Shown here: positions 20,774 to 29,647 of the stretch, in pieces
How positions within the stretch are numbered: the stretch's first letter is position 1
How the letters are laid out: every line of letters starts with the position of its first letter
Assembly (NCBI GenBank): GCA_910592205.1
Contig: CAJVPJ010000305.1
Span: forward strand, 1 to 29,647
Reading direction: 5' to 3'
DNA: 29,647 nt
From: Paraglomus occultum
Lineage: Eukaryota; Glomeromycota; Glomeromycetes; Paraglomerales; Paraglomeraceae
Position numbers and translations under genes: made by a program
Notes under the pieces: generated by a model
Databases searched by the model: none
Seen by the model: only the letters and a program-made list of their open reading frames with translations
What the model was told of the DNA's origin: nothing

Positions 20774-21966
20774 TCATCAGAGGTCGTTTAATAAAAAAGT
20801 TCATTAAGGGAAATGTGATGACACATTCGGTCGCCTGGAAACATTTGGTGTCCAAATTGGCCTGGGGGATAGTTTTCAAATTTAGCTTCCAAACTTGGCT
20901 CTGTTACATGTCTGTCAATTAAGGCGTAGCTACATTTACAGGCAGTCCAGTAGGTTTCCAAGCGGTAGCCCTGCCGTTAGGGAGCTTACAAAAAAAGACA
21001 GGATAATATATTATATGACATGGTGTTAGAGTTACAATCAATACAATCCGGATATCGGAAGAACTATTTTATTTAGAAAAGTCGATAGCTACGATTGGTC
21101 TGCTGAGAAGTCTTATATTCAATCAGCCCCTCGCGCGTGAGTTTCAATCGTAAAGCTAATAGACGTTTTATAGACAATTAATGGGGTAATAAGTACTAGT
21201 GATCGACTGACTATGATCCACCTCCTTGGGGGACTCGGTGGTTCGTGTTAATAGTTTGAATTTGATCCATGTCCCATCATCTTAATGCTGAATTCCAACA
21301 AACATATTCAGGTCCACGGCCTACTGCAATGATGATTTGCGGGTTATAAAGAATGTGAACCGAGTATTCACATTCATTAGGCATGACCGACAATTATCTA
21401 TTACACACCTAATTACGGACGTAACGACTTGGATTCTCGTGAGGCTGTGCCTACTAATTTCGGTTGGTCTATTTCTGCTCATGCTACTTGGCAGACGAAT
21501 TCTTAAAACCCTCACAAGAAGAATGTCCGAGTATTGGTGGTACCAATACAGGCCCTTGGCTTGTGTCATTGTTAACCAGGATGAAATGACGTTAAGCAAA
21601 TTTTCATCATCTCACCTGAATTTCTCTGTATCATACAAACACATTCCTTTACCAATCCACAAGCTCTAGATAGCATTGTCGAGGTAATAAAATCCCTGCA
21701 TTTATCGACAGATCCGCAACTCAAGTTATCGTATTAATTCAAAACGCTGAAGTTGTTATTACAAAGTTCTTGGGACTGAGGAACAGGTATCATTAAAAAT
21801 GACATATTAGTTGCAGTGGTTCGTGCATTCGATATCGGACGCTCCACCTCAATCTTGTATGCTAAATGTTTCTTACTTTTCAAAATAAATAGATCTAAAA
21901 TTACATTTACTATTTCTAAGCGTGTTTCTGATAATTTACGACTCCATCGTCCAGATTCGTCCACGT
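20774..21966. other. 1.2-kb spacer between convergent SmD1 and ERG3
   Basis: Overlapping open frames on both strands at 21321-21669 (110 codons plus, 92 codons minus) have no recognisable motif. The plus one has a hydrophobic stretch (WILVRLCLLISVGLFLLML) that would be a membrane helix if it were translated. There are no inverted repeats or RNA genes that I can see. The region should hold the 3' ends of both flanking genes. Confidence 0.4.
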
Positions 21967-23181
21967 CTAATTGGTTTTGACCTTTTCCTTGCCGTTCTCA
22001 TCAAATGCATCTACCTCTCGCGCTTGCTTCTCCCAGATCATATTATTTTTCTTCAGTTTATACTGTTCGTCTCCTGGAAGTCTGTGAGTACCGCCAACTC
22101 TATCCCATAATGTGAAATATTGTCCATAGTTGTAATTAAAGTAGAGATGGTGTAAAGTATGATGAGCCGCCCCGTTTATTAGTGGGTTCGATGTCAAGTA
22201 GGCGCCTACAATATACAGGGAATTGTACGTGAGGGCTTGATGATTAAAAAGAATGGGTTTCGGTAAGTAACAAGAAATTACCATCGTGTATTAGGATAGT
22301 CCAAATGTTAACAAACACAAACAGCCCGAGATACATATATTTCTGGAGTGGAAATAAAAACACAAAGAGATGATACGGAACAGACTGGAGGTATCCATCG
22401 AGTGGGTGAAATGCATGGGATGAGAATGGGGTTGGGACTAACATTGTCAACAAAAGAGAAGGGTTATGAATGGGATCTTTTTTGGAAAATAATAGAACAG
22501 AGCAAGCAATTCATGTATCATGTTTACCGATCCATCTATGATGTGGCTGTTGAAATGAGACAAAACAAACATAATTAAAAACAGAGTGTATAATGATTTT
22601 TTTTTGACCACAGCCTACTTTATCTTTTTTCGTCTTCTGTTCTTCACCCACACCCTTCACCCGATTATGCTTACCTTGTGCAAATGCTTGTAAATCAATG
22701 GATGATGCAACCATCGGTGAATCCAGTAAATACAAAAATCGGTAAAGAGCAAGAACATCGGCACGCTTGCTATCAAATACCACCATCCATACTTTTCCAC
22801 GTCATCATATAACAAAGAATACCCTCTCACTTCTCCAACAAACCAGGGTATGGTGACTGCAGTAGTAATAGGAAATCCACTGACAGACAGGGACATCTCT
22901 TTACGTATTTGGTTCTTGAGAAATTTCGGATGTTTCATCAAGTCATGGTCAAATACCCAGTAATACGAGACGCCGGATAACAGAAAGTAGAAACTTGTAA
23001 TAAAAGCAATGGTTATAATAAAGAGAGTCGTGTACTGACGATAAATGTTATCACGTGAAAGGAAGGAAATTGTTGGAAGAGAAGGAAAATAGGGATGAGA
23101 GACGTCAACAAAGCGAGGAAATAAGTGCGCGTATAGATCGTCAAAAACGTATTCGTCTGCATATGCGAGAACTATGTCCAT
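21967..23181 (-). CDS. ERG3: sterol C5-desaturase (delta7-sterol 5(6)-desaturase)
   Basis: The exons are 23181-22675, 22546-22528, 22437-22282 and 22205-21967 (stop TAG), all GT-AG, giving 306 aa. ERG3 adds the C5 double bond to episterol-type sterols in the endoplasmic reticulum, a late step of ergosterol or related sterol synthesis. The three His boxes that bind the di-iron centre are present: HRWLHH (155-160), HKPHH (168-172) and HHTLHH (242-247). Around them are family patterns: [40 protein letters not shown] and [19 protein letters not shown]. Two or more hydrophobic helices precede the first box. The second exon is only 19 nt and carries the last two histidines of box 2. The protein is shorter than yeast Erg3 (365 aa), mostly at the termini. 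The start [15 protein letters not shown] fits the family. Confidence 0.94.
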
Positions 23182-23814
23182 GGCTACCGACTGACAAGTA
23201 CGAGTATTATACGTATGTCTTTTCGAGTGTGGAAAAACCGTGACCACAAACAAGTTGCGGAAGGTAAAAGAGTCGAAATTTTGTTGAGAATTTTTTTTAT
23301 GTAAAGGTAACGGGTTACCGGGGATTTCTCGATCTTAATATTATTTGTCATATGCGTCGTGTAGTACTGCTAAAATATTACATCCCTAAATAGAAATGAA
23401 TGTTAACGAACGTAACTATATCAGTAATTACAACTGGTAACACATAGCGACTGCATGGTGTAGTGTCCTCTTTCAGCCATCAGAAGTCTTTCCAACCTGC
23501 ATTAAATAGTGACTCGCGCACTTCCTAAGTGGTAGTACCATTGGTACTCTTTCACTGGTTCAAATGTCAATGTCAGCGTTCTTTGACTCCAAACATGCAG
23601 ATTTATATTTCGCAGATTTATTTTCGCCTCTTCTGAATAACATTCGTAAAAACTAAACGAGCGATAGGATTTAGTTAGTTAAACAGGCAAATTGAGTGCT
23701 AGCTTAAAATTTCCCTCAATTCAACAATAATAGAATTTGTTTATATATCCGTTGGAAACAGCACGAGTGAAATATATGTTTGTGATAGTATTAGGAACTA
23801 AATAATATTAATAT
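23182..23814. other. upstream region of ERG3
   Basis: No reading frame or repeat can be supported here. The first part should contain the ERG3 promoter. I looked for an obvious sterol-response box and did not find one that I would defend. Confidence 0.45.
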
Positions 23815-23981
23815 AGGGCAGATTGCAACCAAACCAGACAAAGTGAACATTCTATAAATGAGGGGTGTGGCTGTAAATTGATCAGTGTGACTGATGACGT
23901 TTTGAAAAGTAATAATGGTGTTCATGGACTGTTAATTTTAATGCTCACTTTATCATACCAGAATGTGATGAAACTGTAACA
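23815..23981. repeat. dispersed repeat, copy 2 (lacks the MITE)
   Basis: This is the relative of 871-1378. It runs from accaaaccagacaaagtgaac through cattctataaatgag to cagtgtgactgatgacg and tatcataccagaatg. The MITE of copy 1 is absent here. The copy also lacks the extra bases next to the MITE and about 25 bases after the 38-base identical block. It shows what the locus looks like without the insertion. Confidence 0.7.
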
Positions 23982-24337
23982 TGATTAATACGAGAATTAA
24001 TTCACTGGGTGAGAGCAAACATTTTAAAATGATGAAGTCTGAAAGCGGTTCGCGAAGCTTTTATAGCGATAGTAATACAGTCGGGCATTATACCAAATAT
24101 AGAAAAGAATAATCTGCGGGAAAATTCTTGAAATTTGATTGGCTCTGCAATTTTTTACTGTCTTTTTACTTCTGCATTCTTTGTGAATTTTCATAATATT
24201 TGTTCACTGCAGCAAACCTTTTTTGAGTCACGATATTCGAACTAAAGCGTAATCAACATGTGTCATCTGCATACAGTAACAGGGAAACAATAGTTACATG
24301 AAAAGGCCTAGAAAGTTCCTAATACTACTATACGTCA

Positions 24338-24638
24338 TTGATTAGTAGAAAAGATGAGCGACGAACTCGAATCCGTGCGACAAAAATTAGAGAGACCAAG
24401 AGGAAGATACAGGAAATTGACAGCCTTCCAGCAGATAACTCAGGGCGGGCAGCTCTGACCTATCCATATGCTTACCTCCCGGAACTACAAAAAAAGGAAA
24501 ATATTCTGCTGGAGAGGTTGGTGACATAGAGTAGTGTGTACATGGTTATTAATGTTTAAAGACTTTAATTTGTTTTTCTCGTTCCAAATGCTCACCTTTT
24601 TGTTCTTATACTATAGGGAAATCGAAAACATTAATTGA
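24338..24638 (+). CDS. small uncharacterised coiled-coil-like protein or gene remnant
   Basis: The frame begins MISRKDERRTRIRATK and continues RETKRKIQEIDSLPADNSG, YPYAYLPELQKKENILLER. A GT-AG intron (24517-24616) would add EIENIN and a stop, for 66 aa in total. Without splicing it ends LVT after 63 aa. The part from TKRKIQ onward looks like a real charged helix. In the next frame an ATG at 24353 gives MSDELESVRQKLE, which looks more like a natural start. A one-base shift may therefore have separated the two, making this a pseudogene. I do not know the family. Confidence 0.4.
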
Positions 24639-26384
24639 ACAGTTATTTAATGCTCAGTTTCTAAACCACTTACTAATCCACCAAATGAGAATGAGCTTGA
24701 AGTGTATCTTTTCTTCAAAAGATTTCTATATGGCACAAACTGTATCATGACATGGATGGGTCACCAGAATTAGCACTATTAAATCTTGGAGACTACTTTA
24801 TATTTATTGATAAGGATGTTGGTCAAACTGGAGATACCGTTTCCTCTCTATTACTATGTGAAGCCGCACTGATACTTACAATAGCAGGTAGTGTGAATAA
24901 CTTGATTAGTGAGTATGATGCTTTAGTTAAACAAATATGGCAAAGCCTTGGCTGAAGTCTCCAGTTTGGGTTACAAGTTGATTGCAATGTTGTGGATATA
25001 TCCGGTGCAAGACAAAAAAAATGCTTACTATTACTGCATGATGTATTGATATTCAAAGCAGAATAAGAAGAAAAGAAGAATTCTGAGAAGTTTGACAATG
25101 CTATAATAGTAATAGTAAAAAAACTAGAATTCAAAGATGGAAAAACGGGACCCATCTTTTTTTGGTATTACCTTACTTGCCCTGTTATGCTGCTGAAAAG
25201 GAACTATTTCAATGGTTTCAGAGAAAAAGAAAAGGGAAAAAATTATATGGAGTGACAATCATATTTTCGTTTATTTAACGGGGATGGCAGAAGACTGGTG
25301 TGGTGACAATTAACAGAAAAGTTTAATGTATTCCAACACACAAATCAGGACAAGATGGAATAATGGTATGGGTCTTATTGTTTTTTTTGTTCAGCTTTGC
25401 TGTTGTCTATTATTAGAAGGGATCTAATAGCACATCCTGTATCTTCTCAATATATATATAATATTTCTTTTCTGCTTCAACAAGTTTTGGTAAGTTACAC
25501 AATTACATAGCAACCATTTTTTTAATAATGAACTTAAATTTACTAATGCATTAACTGTAATATTAATATACCAGGTTCTTATTGCAGCTTTTAATATGGT
25601 TTGTCTTTTTGTGACATTAGAGAAGCTGGTACCATCAGTCAATACACCTCTTCCACTTTACAAAACCATTACTTGTCCTCATAATACAACTATATGCCAT
25701 GTTTCTACGACCTGTGGTATACAGTCAAAGCTGGCTATAACGAACTCTGGTTATTATGAAGATCTGTTTATAGCGAAGATTTTCTCCAAGCCAATTATAA
25801 AAGTTATAATCTTAGCCATATTCATTATTAAATGGAGAGAATTAGAGAAACGAAACTTCGGGATTAAAACTTATCTTTGGACAATACTTTATCGGAACCA
25901 TCCTACGAAACTACCCAATTAGAATCAAGCCCTATCGATCAAGTACAAGGTACCATTACTTCTGGGAGCGGAGCTCATGCCTGGAAAGACACTCTTAAGA
26001 GCTGTTCCACAATAATGAAAATTCCATACAATCAAAAAGTAGAACAGGGTTCAATAGGCGAGTTATCTAGTTTTCTGTTATAAAATCTTTTTGCCCTAAA
26101 AACCTTTTAACTATATCAAGTGCCTGTCTTCCCCTCCACATCGAAATTATCGTTTTCTCCTCGTCGCTTGAGTCTTTTTCAACGTATTGCTGCAGAACGC
26201 CTTCAGATGACCTGATCACTTTTCAGCACGATTTGATTTTTTGCTAATCATTTTAACAACGGAAAAGTCGTAAAAATGACAGTTTGTGTAATAGTAATAC
26301 TCTCATAATAGATAGATTTGTGCAACAGTAAATAGTAAATACAGTAGGAATAGGAGGTATGATAATAATAGATTATTATATGAT
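24639..26384. other. region of decayed reading frames, no intact gene
   Basis: Plus-strand protein-like pieces occur without a consistent frame: 24752-24955 (LGDYFIFIDKDVGQTGDTV), and about 25130-25310, where a stretch ends IFVYLTGMAEDWCGDN, similar to the gag region of Ty3-type retroelements. The frames at 25596-25922 and 25877-26083 lack motifs. Near 25723 tacagtcaaagctggctata followed by acgaact resembles the terminal sequence of pogo-like elements in fungi, but I found no matching other end. Confidence 0.35.
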
Positions 26385-26538
26385 ATGGGAATTTGGGACA
26401 GCAAAAATATCGGGGATAGGGATATATCTAAAGGGGACACTAATGAGGTAAATTTATATAGAAATACAATAGAGGAAATCCGTCTCGCTTCACAGGTGGG
26501 ATATATCCGAGGTTGGGGATTTAAAAGAGGTATGACTG
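26385..26538. mobile_element. partial second copy of the pogo/Tigger-like element end
   Basis: The end gaggtatgactg at 26527-26538 is identical to the right terminus of the 1578-2177 element and is followed by TA. Upstream, cggggatagggatatatct, ggggacactaatgaggta and gtgggatatatccgaggtt match the same blocks of that element in the same order with moderate divergence. No left terminus (cagtcatacctc) was found upstream, so the copy is truncated or too diverged. Confidence 0.65.
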
Positions 26539-26540
26539 TA

Positions 26541-27709
26541 TAACACCCAGATTTCAATTTATTTGGACTTAAATATTAAATAACCACAGGAAAAATAGTT
26601 AAGCTCGTATATGTCTCGACTTATAAGTTACTCGTAAAAAAAATATATATATAATTACCTATATATATATAAATTTTAACAAATTTCACTGAATATGAAA
26701 AAACCATACATTTTTTGGAAATAGTTTGTAATTGTGGCTGATCAAAAAGGATTCCAAGAGAAAAGTTTGCCGAATTACGCGAGGCGTTTTCCAGATCCGA
26801 ACAAGAATATAACTTTAACGATTAACAAATAACGTCTTAAAAAACGCGTACTAAGAAGAAAACATTTTCCTATCGAGATCATAATACGGTTAACTCTATT
26901 TATAAAAATCGCCTCGGGCGAGGCAAATTGGAATTGGTCGTTATATACAGTAGTCGTTATATGCAGCGTATTACAAATATATATCACAATTGTAATAAGC
27001 AGCGGGCTCAATAGAATTTCAAAATATTACTATTATGCTGAACGGTGTACTGTTAACTATTTCATTAGCAAATTTCCCTACAATAGCCCATTATAGCTAG
27101 CTTACACCTATGTATATCAGAAATATAATTTTGAATATACTAATACTGTACATAGAGAATAATGCAGAGAAATTTACATCGTCAAACTGTATTTCGATAA
27201 TCGGCTAATCCAAAATTAGTTAGATTTGTGTAAACAAACTGTGCCTGGTTTAAATTGTTTATTACGCTGATCATAGTTTTCATAAATCGCGATTGATAGA
27301 AGTCCAAGATATCAAAAATTTTTGGATGCTGGACAACAAACTCCTTTATATCAGCTGGTACTATGAAGCCTTATTTTGAACGAGGCACCAAGTTTTAAAC
27401 CATTCAAGAAGTGAGGATAATATTCGATAATAGTTTCTTGTCAAAAATTTCCTTAGGGGGTTTTTTTTATACTTTAATTTCTTTTTTAAGTTCGTCAATA
27501 TTACGCTTTAATTTCTCTATTTAAGCTTAAGCTTATGACTCTCAATATTATGCTTAACATTTTCACCATCAGTAACTCTTTATCTGCTCTCAAGATCGGA
27601 TGTCATAATTGATAATGTTTTACGCGCACCAGAAAATATTCAAGTTATGTGGCAAATGTAAAAAACTCAGAACAAAACATTATGGTTGGTTGAAGATTTC
27701 CCCTTTATA
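26541..27709. other. gene-free AT-rich region
   Basis: There is no supported gene. Minor features are TA dinucleotide runs near 26643-26670, and a short palindrome cgcctcgggcgaggc near 26911 followed by two near repeats of tcgttatata/tgcag (26938-26964), which may be a transposon remnant. The rest shows nothing I can assign. Confidence 0.4.
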
Positions 27710-27972
27710 GTCAAAAAAGAAGACGTCATAGGAAAAGTCAATGTTTGGCTATGTGACAGCCCAGCGCCCACAGAATATGATTTTATTGTAAGGGAAATTT
27801 TATATCGTCTAAATGATACCTGGAAGCCTTTTATGATCCAAAACTGAATTTAGAAGTAAAAGCCGCCGACGGCAAATGCGAGAAAATAACCTGCTATGAA
27901 TGTCAAACTCACTTTATGAATACCGAGATAAAATATATGCAAGTACATGACTTTGCCTGTAATTCATATTAA
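27710..27972 (+). pseudogene. frameshifted fragment ending in a Cys/His (zinc-finger-like) motif
   Basis: Two adjacent plus-strand frames look like one broken protein. Frame one (27710-27847) reads DVIGKVNVWLCDSPAP and EYDFIVREILYRLNDTW. Frame two (27817-27972) reads LEAFYDPKLNLEVKAADG and CEKITCYECQTHF, and ends MQVHDFACNSY with a TAA stop. The C-x2-C, H and C spacing resembles a small zinc finger. Just upstream, near 27640-27700, another piece has LCGKCKKLRTKHYGWL. The family is unknown to me. Confidence 0.35.
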
Positions 27973-28194
27973 AGTTGCTTCTATTTTATCCATAACCTGT
28001 CCTTTACAAACCATCTTCTTCCTCATGTTAGGAAAATAATAAAATGCCAAGACTTCGATTTTTTTGCAAAAGCATTCACTAAGAAAATTTTTCACTTTAC
28101 AGTATACTATGGTCCTACTTCAAGTTGGGTAAGAAATTAAAACGCTTCGGTAGGAAGAATATGCGCGTGACATTTATTCTTAAGCAGTATGGGT

Positions 28195-28631
28195 TTATAC
28201 CATTTGTTTCATAAGAGTGAGTCCTTGAAGAATACCACGACGACGCAATAACTCTCCACAAATCAACCTATCACAATCTGTTAGACTTTCATAATATTTT
28301 CTAAAATCTTATTTCTCGGAATCGAGACCATAAAGACATTTATCTTATTTGGGTTGGCCCTAGAAATCGGTGTTCGAGATGCGAACGATACACTTGCTTT
28401 AAACAATACACCTTAATTTTTCGCAAGTACATTGAAACGCTCCAATCGTGACATTTTGTCATAGTTTTGGAACTCACCCTGATTATAACATTTTGTTAAT
28501 TCCGAGATAGCATTGCACTATAAAGACGCAGAGCTGAATTCAGATGTCAGTTCTTGCACCAAACGCTTTACTATTTGATTCTCTGATTCAAGTATATCAA
28601 CGTTATAATTAGGGTTGTCAAAGAGCACCAT
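28195..28631 (-). pseudogene. decayed reading frame with internal stops
   Basis: From an ATG at 28631 the minus strand reads MVLFDNPNYNVDILESENQ and EELTSEF-like helical sequence (VQELTSEFSSASL), then TAG at 28520-28518. In the same frame come CNAISELTKCYNQGEF and MSRLERFNVLAKN, then TAA at 28415-28413, then GVLFKASVSFASRTPIS. After a frame change KYYESLTDCDRLICGELLRR and GILQGLTLMKQ follow to a stop at 28195. Long protein-like runs held in one frame across two stops point to a gene that has decayed. An intron model removing both stops was not found. The family is unknown. Confidence 0.45.
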
Positions 28632-29647
28632 TTTGTGTCAATCTTACACTTACCAAATAATTTTTTTAACACCAAAATTATTAGTGGCCAGAATTTTCCT
28701 GAATGTTTTTCTGTATTTTTCTGTCAATGACAAGCTAGAAATAATATTAATGACATGCTGAAAGAGCATGCATAACAAATATGGACTCATCAATAGGTTC
28801 TCATTATCAGTGACACATATATTTTATCTACATATACACAAGTAATAATAATAATCTTTGCAGCAATTTGTGTTTCCCAGATACAGAATCATTTGGTAAA
28901 TAGAAGTTTTATGGTTGTTTTCAAAATTTTGCAGTTATAGTTACACAAATTTTGGCTACAAATTTTTGTGAAATAGTAATAGTAATAGCAATAATTATAA
29001 TACTAATACTAATACTAATATTAATATGTAAAAGCAAGTAATAATAAAGGCTTTGTGAAAACTTCTATACTAATGAGCCAGCAATTAACTAATACTAAGC
29101 CTTTCTGAAGAGCAGAACATGTTTACTATTACTTAAAATTAATACAAATTTATCTCTTTACTCAGTGCAAGGTGAGAAAAAAAGCATGTTGAGTGTTTAC
29201 TCCAGTAATTATAACACTATAATAATAATAACATCCTAATCTTAATTCTATTGGCTGGTTTTTGTTTTTATTATTGTTTTCAAATTTTGACAATGACCAT
29301 ACTATTTTGAAACTGCTATAATAATGGTTATCCTTTTAGGGAAAATATGGTTTGGCAAACATAAAACAGTCAAATACATTAAACATTCAGAACTCTACAG
29401 CCACCATATTAGTTAAGGGACATGTCCCCCTCCGATGTTGTACTTAGTAATTTTTCTTGTGCAACACGTGATCGTAAGATTTCAAGGCGAGAATTTTCCC
29501 AATAGCTGATATTGAACAGTTCTTGGACCTTAAGCAAACTTAAATCTCCGCTCTTCACACTTTTATTTCGTACCAACAGCACGCTTTTTACTTAACTGTA
29601 CGTTGACTTTACTTAGACACCAAAACGACCCCTTTTTGGCACGAAAG
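28632..29647. other. AT-rich terminal region, no gene seen
   Basis: No reading frame or motif can be supported. A short hexanucleotide run of the ACTAAT type lies at about 29000-29026. Otherwise the sequence is low-complexity AT-rich DNA. Confidence 0.5.

Noticed and set aside
21321-21669. Overlapping plus and minus frames between SmD1 and ERG3
   Set aside because: Both are open by mirror effect. Neither shows a motif, and the hydrophobic run alone is not evidence of a gene.
22348-22578. Plus-strand frames inside ERG3 (also 23055-23243)
   Set aside because: They are antisense shadows of ERG3 exons, whose His boxes and splice sites are unambiguous.
25723-25750. cagtcaaagctggctata as the left TIR of an element
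   Set aside because: No inverse copy was found within the window, so the element cannot be delimited.
26905-26965. Palindrome and tcgttata repeats as a complete transposon end
   Set aside because: No matching inverted end or target duplication could be found, so only a remnant is possible.

Overview
The window looks like nuclear DNA of an early-diverging filamentous fungus, most likely an arbuscular mycorrhizal fungus (Glomeromycotina, Rhizophagus-like). The DNA is AT-rich. Genes are split by many short introns with fungal-type GT-AG borders. The gene set is fungal (ERG3-type sterol C5-desaturase, DHA2-type MFS transporter, PDX1/SNZ). A methylmalonyl-CoA epimerase is present, an enzyme of early-diverging fungi and animals that Dikarya generally lack. 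The spaces between genes are full of decayed DNA transposons and gene fragments. The assignment comes from composition and gene content, not from a database search.

Seven intact multi-exon genes can be reconstructed with continuous frames: (1) a JMJD4-type JmjC dioxygenase, minus strand, 4056-2226, 4 exons, 496 aa; (2) PDX1/SNZ pyridoxal 5'-phosphate synthase, plus, 4457-5878, 6 exons, 316 aa, divergent from gene 1 over a 400-bp gap; (3) mitochondrial methylmalonyl-CoA epimerase, minus, 11512-10711, 4 exons, 173 aa, with a presequence exon; (4) a DHA2-type MFS transporter, plus, 14161-16222, 5 exons, 555 aa; (5) a DEAD-box RNA helicase of the Spb4/DDX55 type, plus, 16987-19422, 12 exons, 540 aa; (6) the spliceosomal protein SmD1, plus, 19960-20773, 4 exons, 116 aa, whose first intron must use a GC donor; (7) sterol C5-desaturase ERG3, minus, 23181-21967, 4 exons, 306 aa, with a 19-nt internal exon. 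No shared pathway joins them; it is an ordinary housekeeping stretch (translation, ribosome assembly, splicing, cofactor, lipid and sterol metabolism).

The accessory part is mobile and decayed DNA. 903-1181 and 8562-9118 are MITE-like elements with terminal inverted repeats (TIRs) and TA duplications. 1578-2177 is a pogo/Tigger-like deletion derivative that still holds the C-terminal coding end of a transposase, and a second related end lies at about 26385-26538. 7166-8560 (minus) is a frameshifted gene of the DUF7869 transposon-protein type. 6693-7107 (minus) is a broken protein-kinase C-lobe. A non-TIR dispersed repeat at 871-1378 recurs at 23815-23981 without the MITE that interrupts the first copy. 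Weaker traces include a retropepsin-like motif near 688, a gag-like stretch near 25240, and decayed reading frames at 27710-27972 and 28195-28631.

No CRISPR array, operon or rRNA gene is visible, and I recognised no tRNA. I found no convincing undescribed multi-gene system. The most informative points are the MCEE gene model, the GC-AG intron in SmD1, the filled and empty MITE sites, and the transposase tail inside the Tigger-like element.
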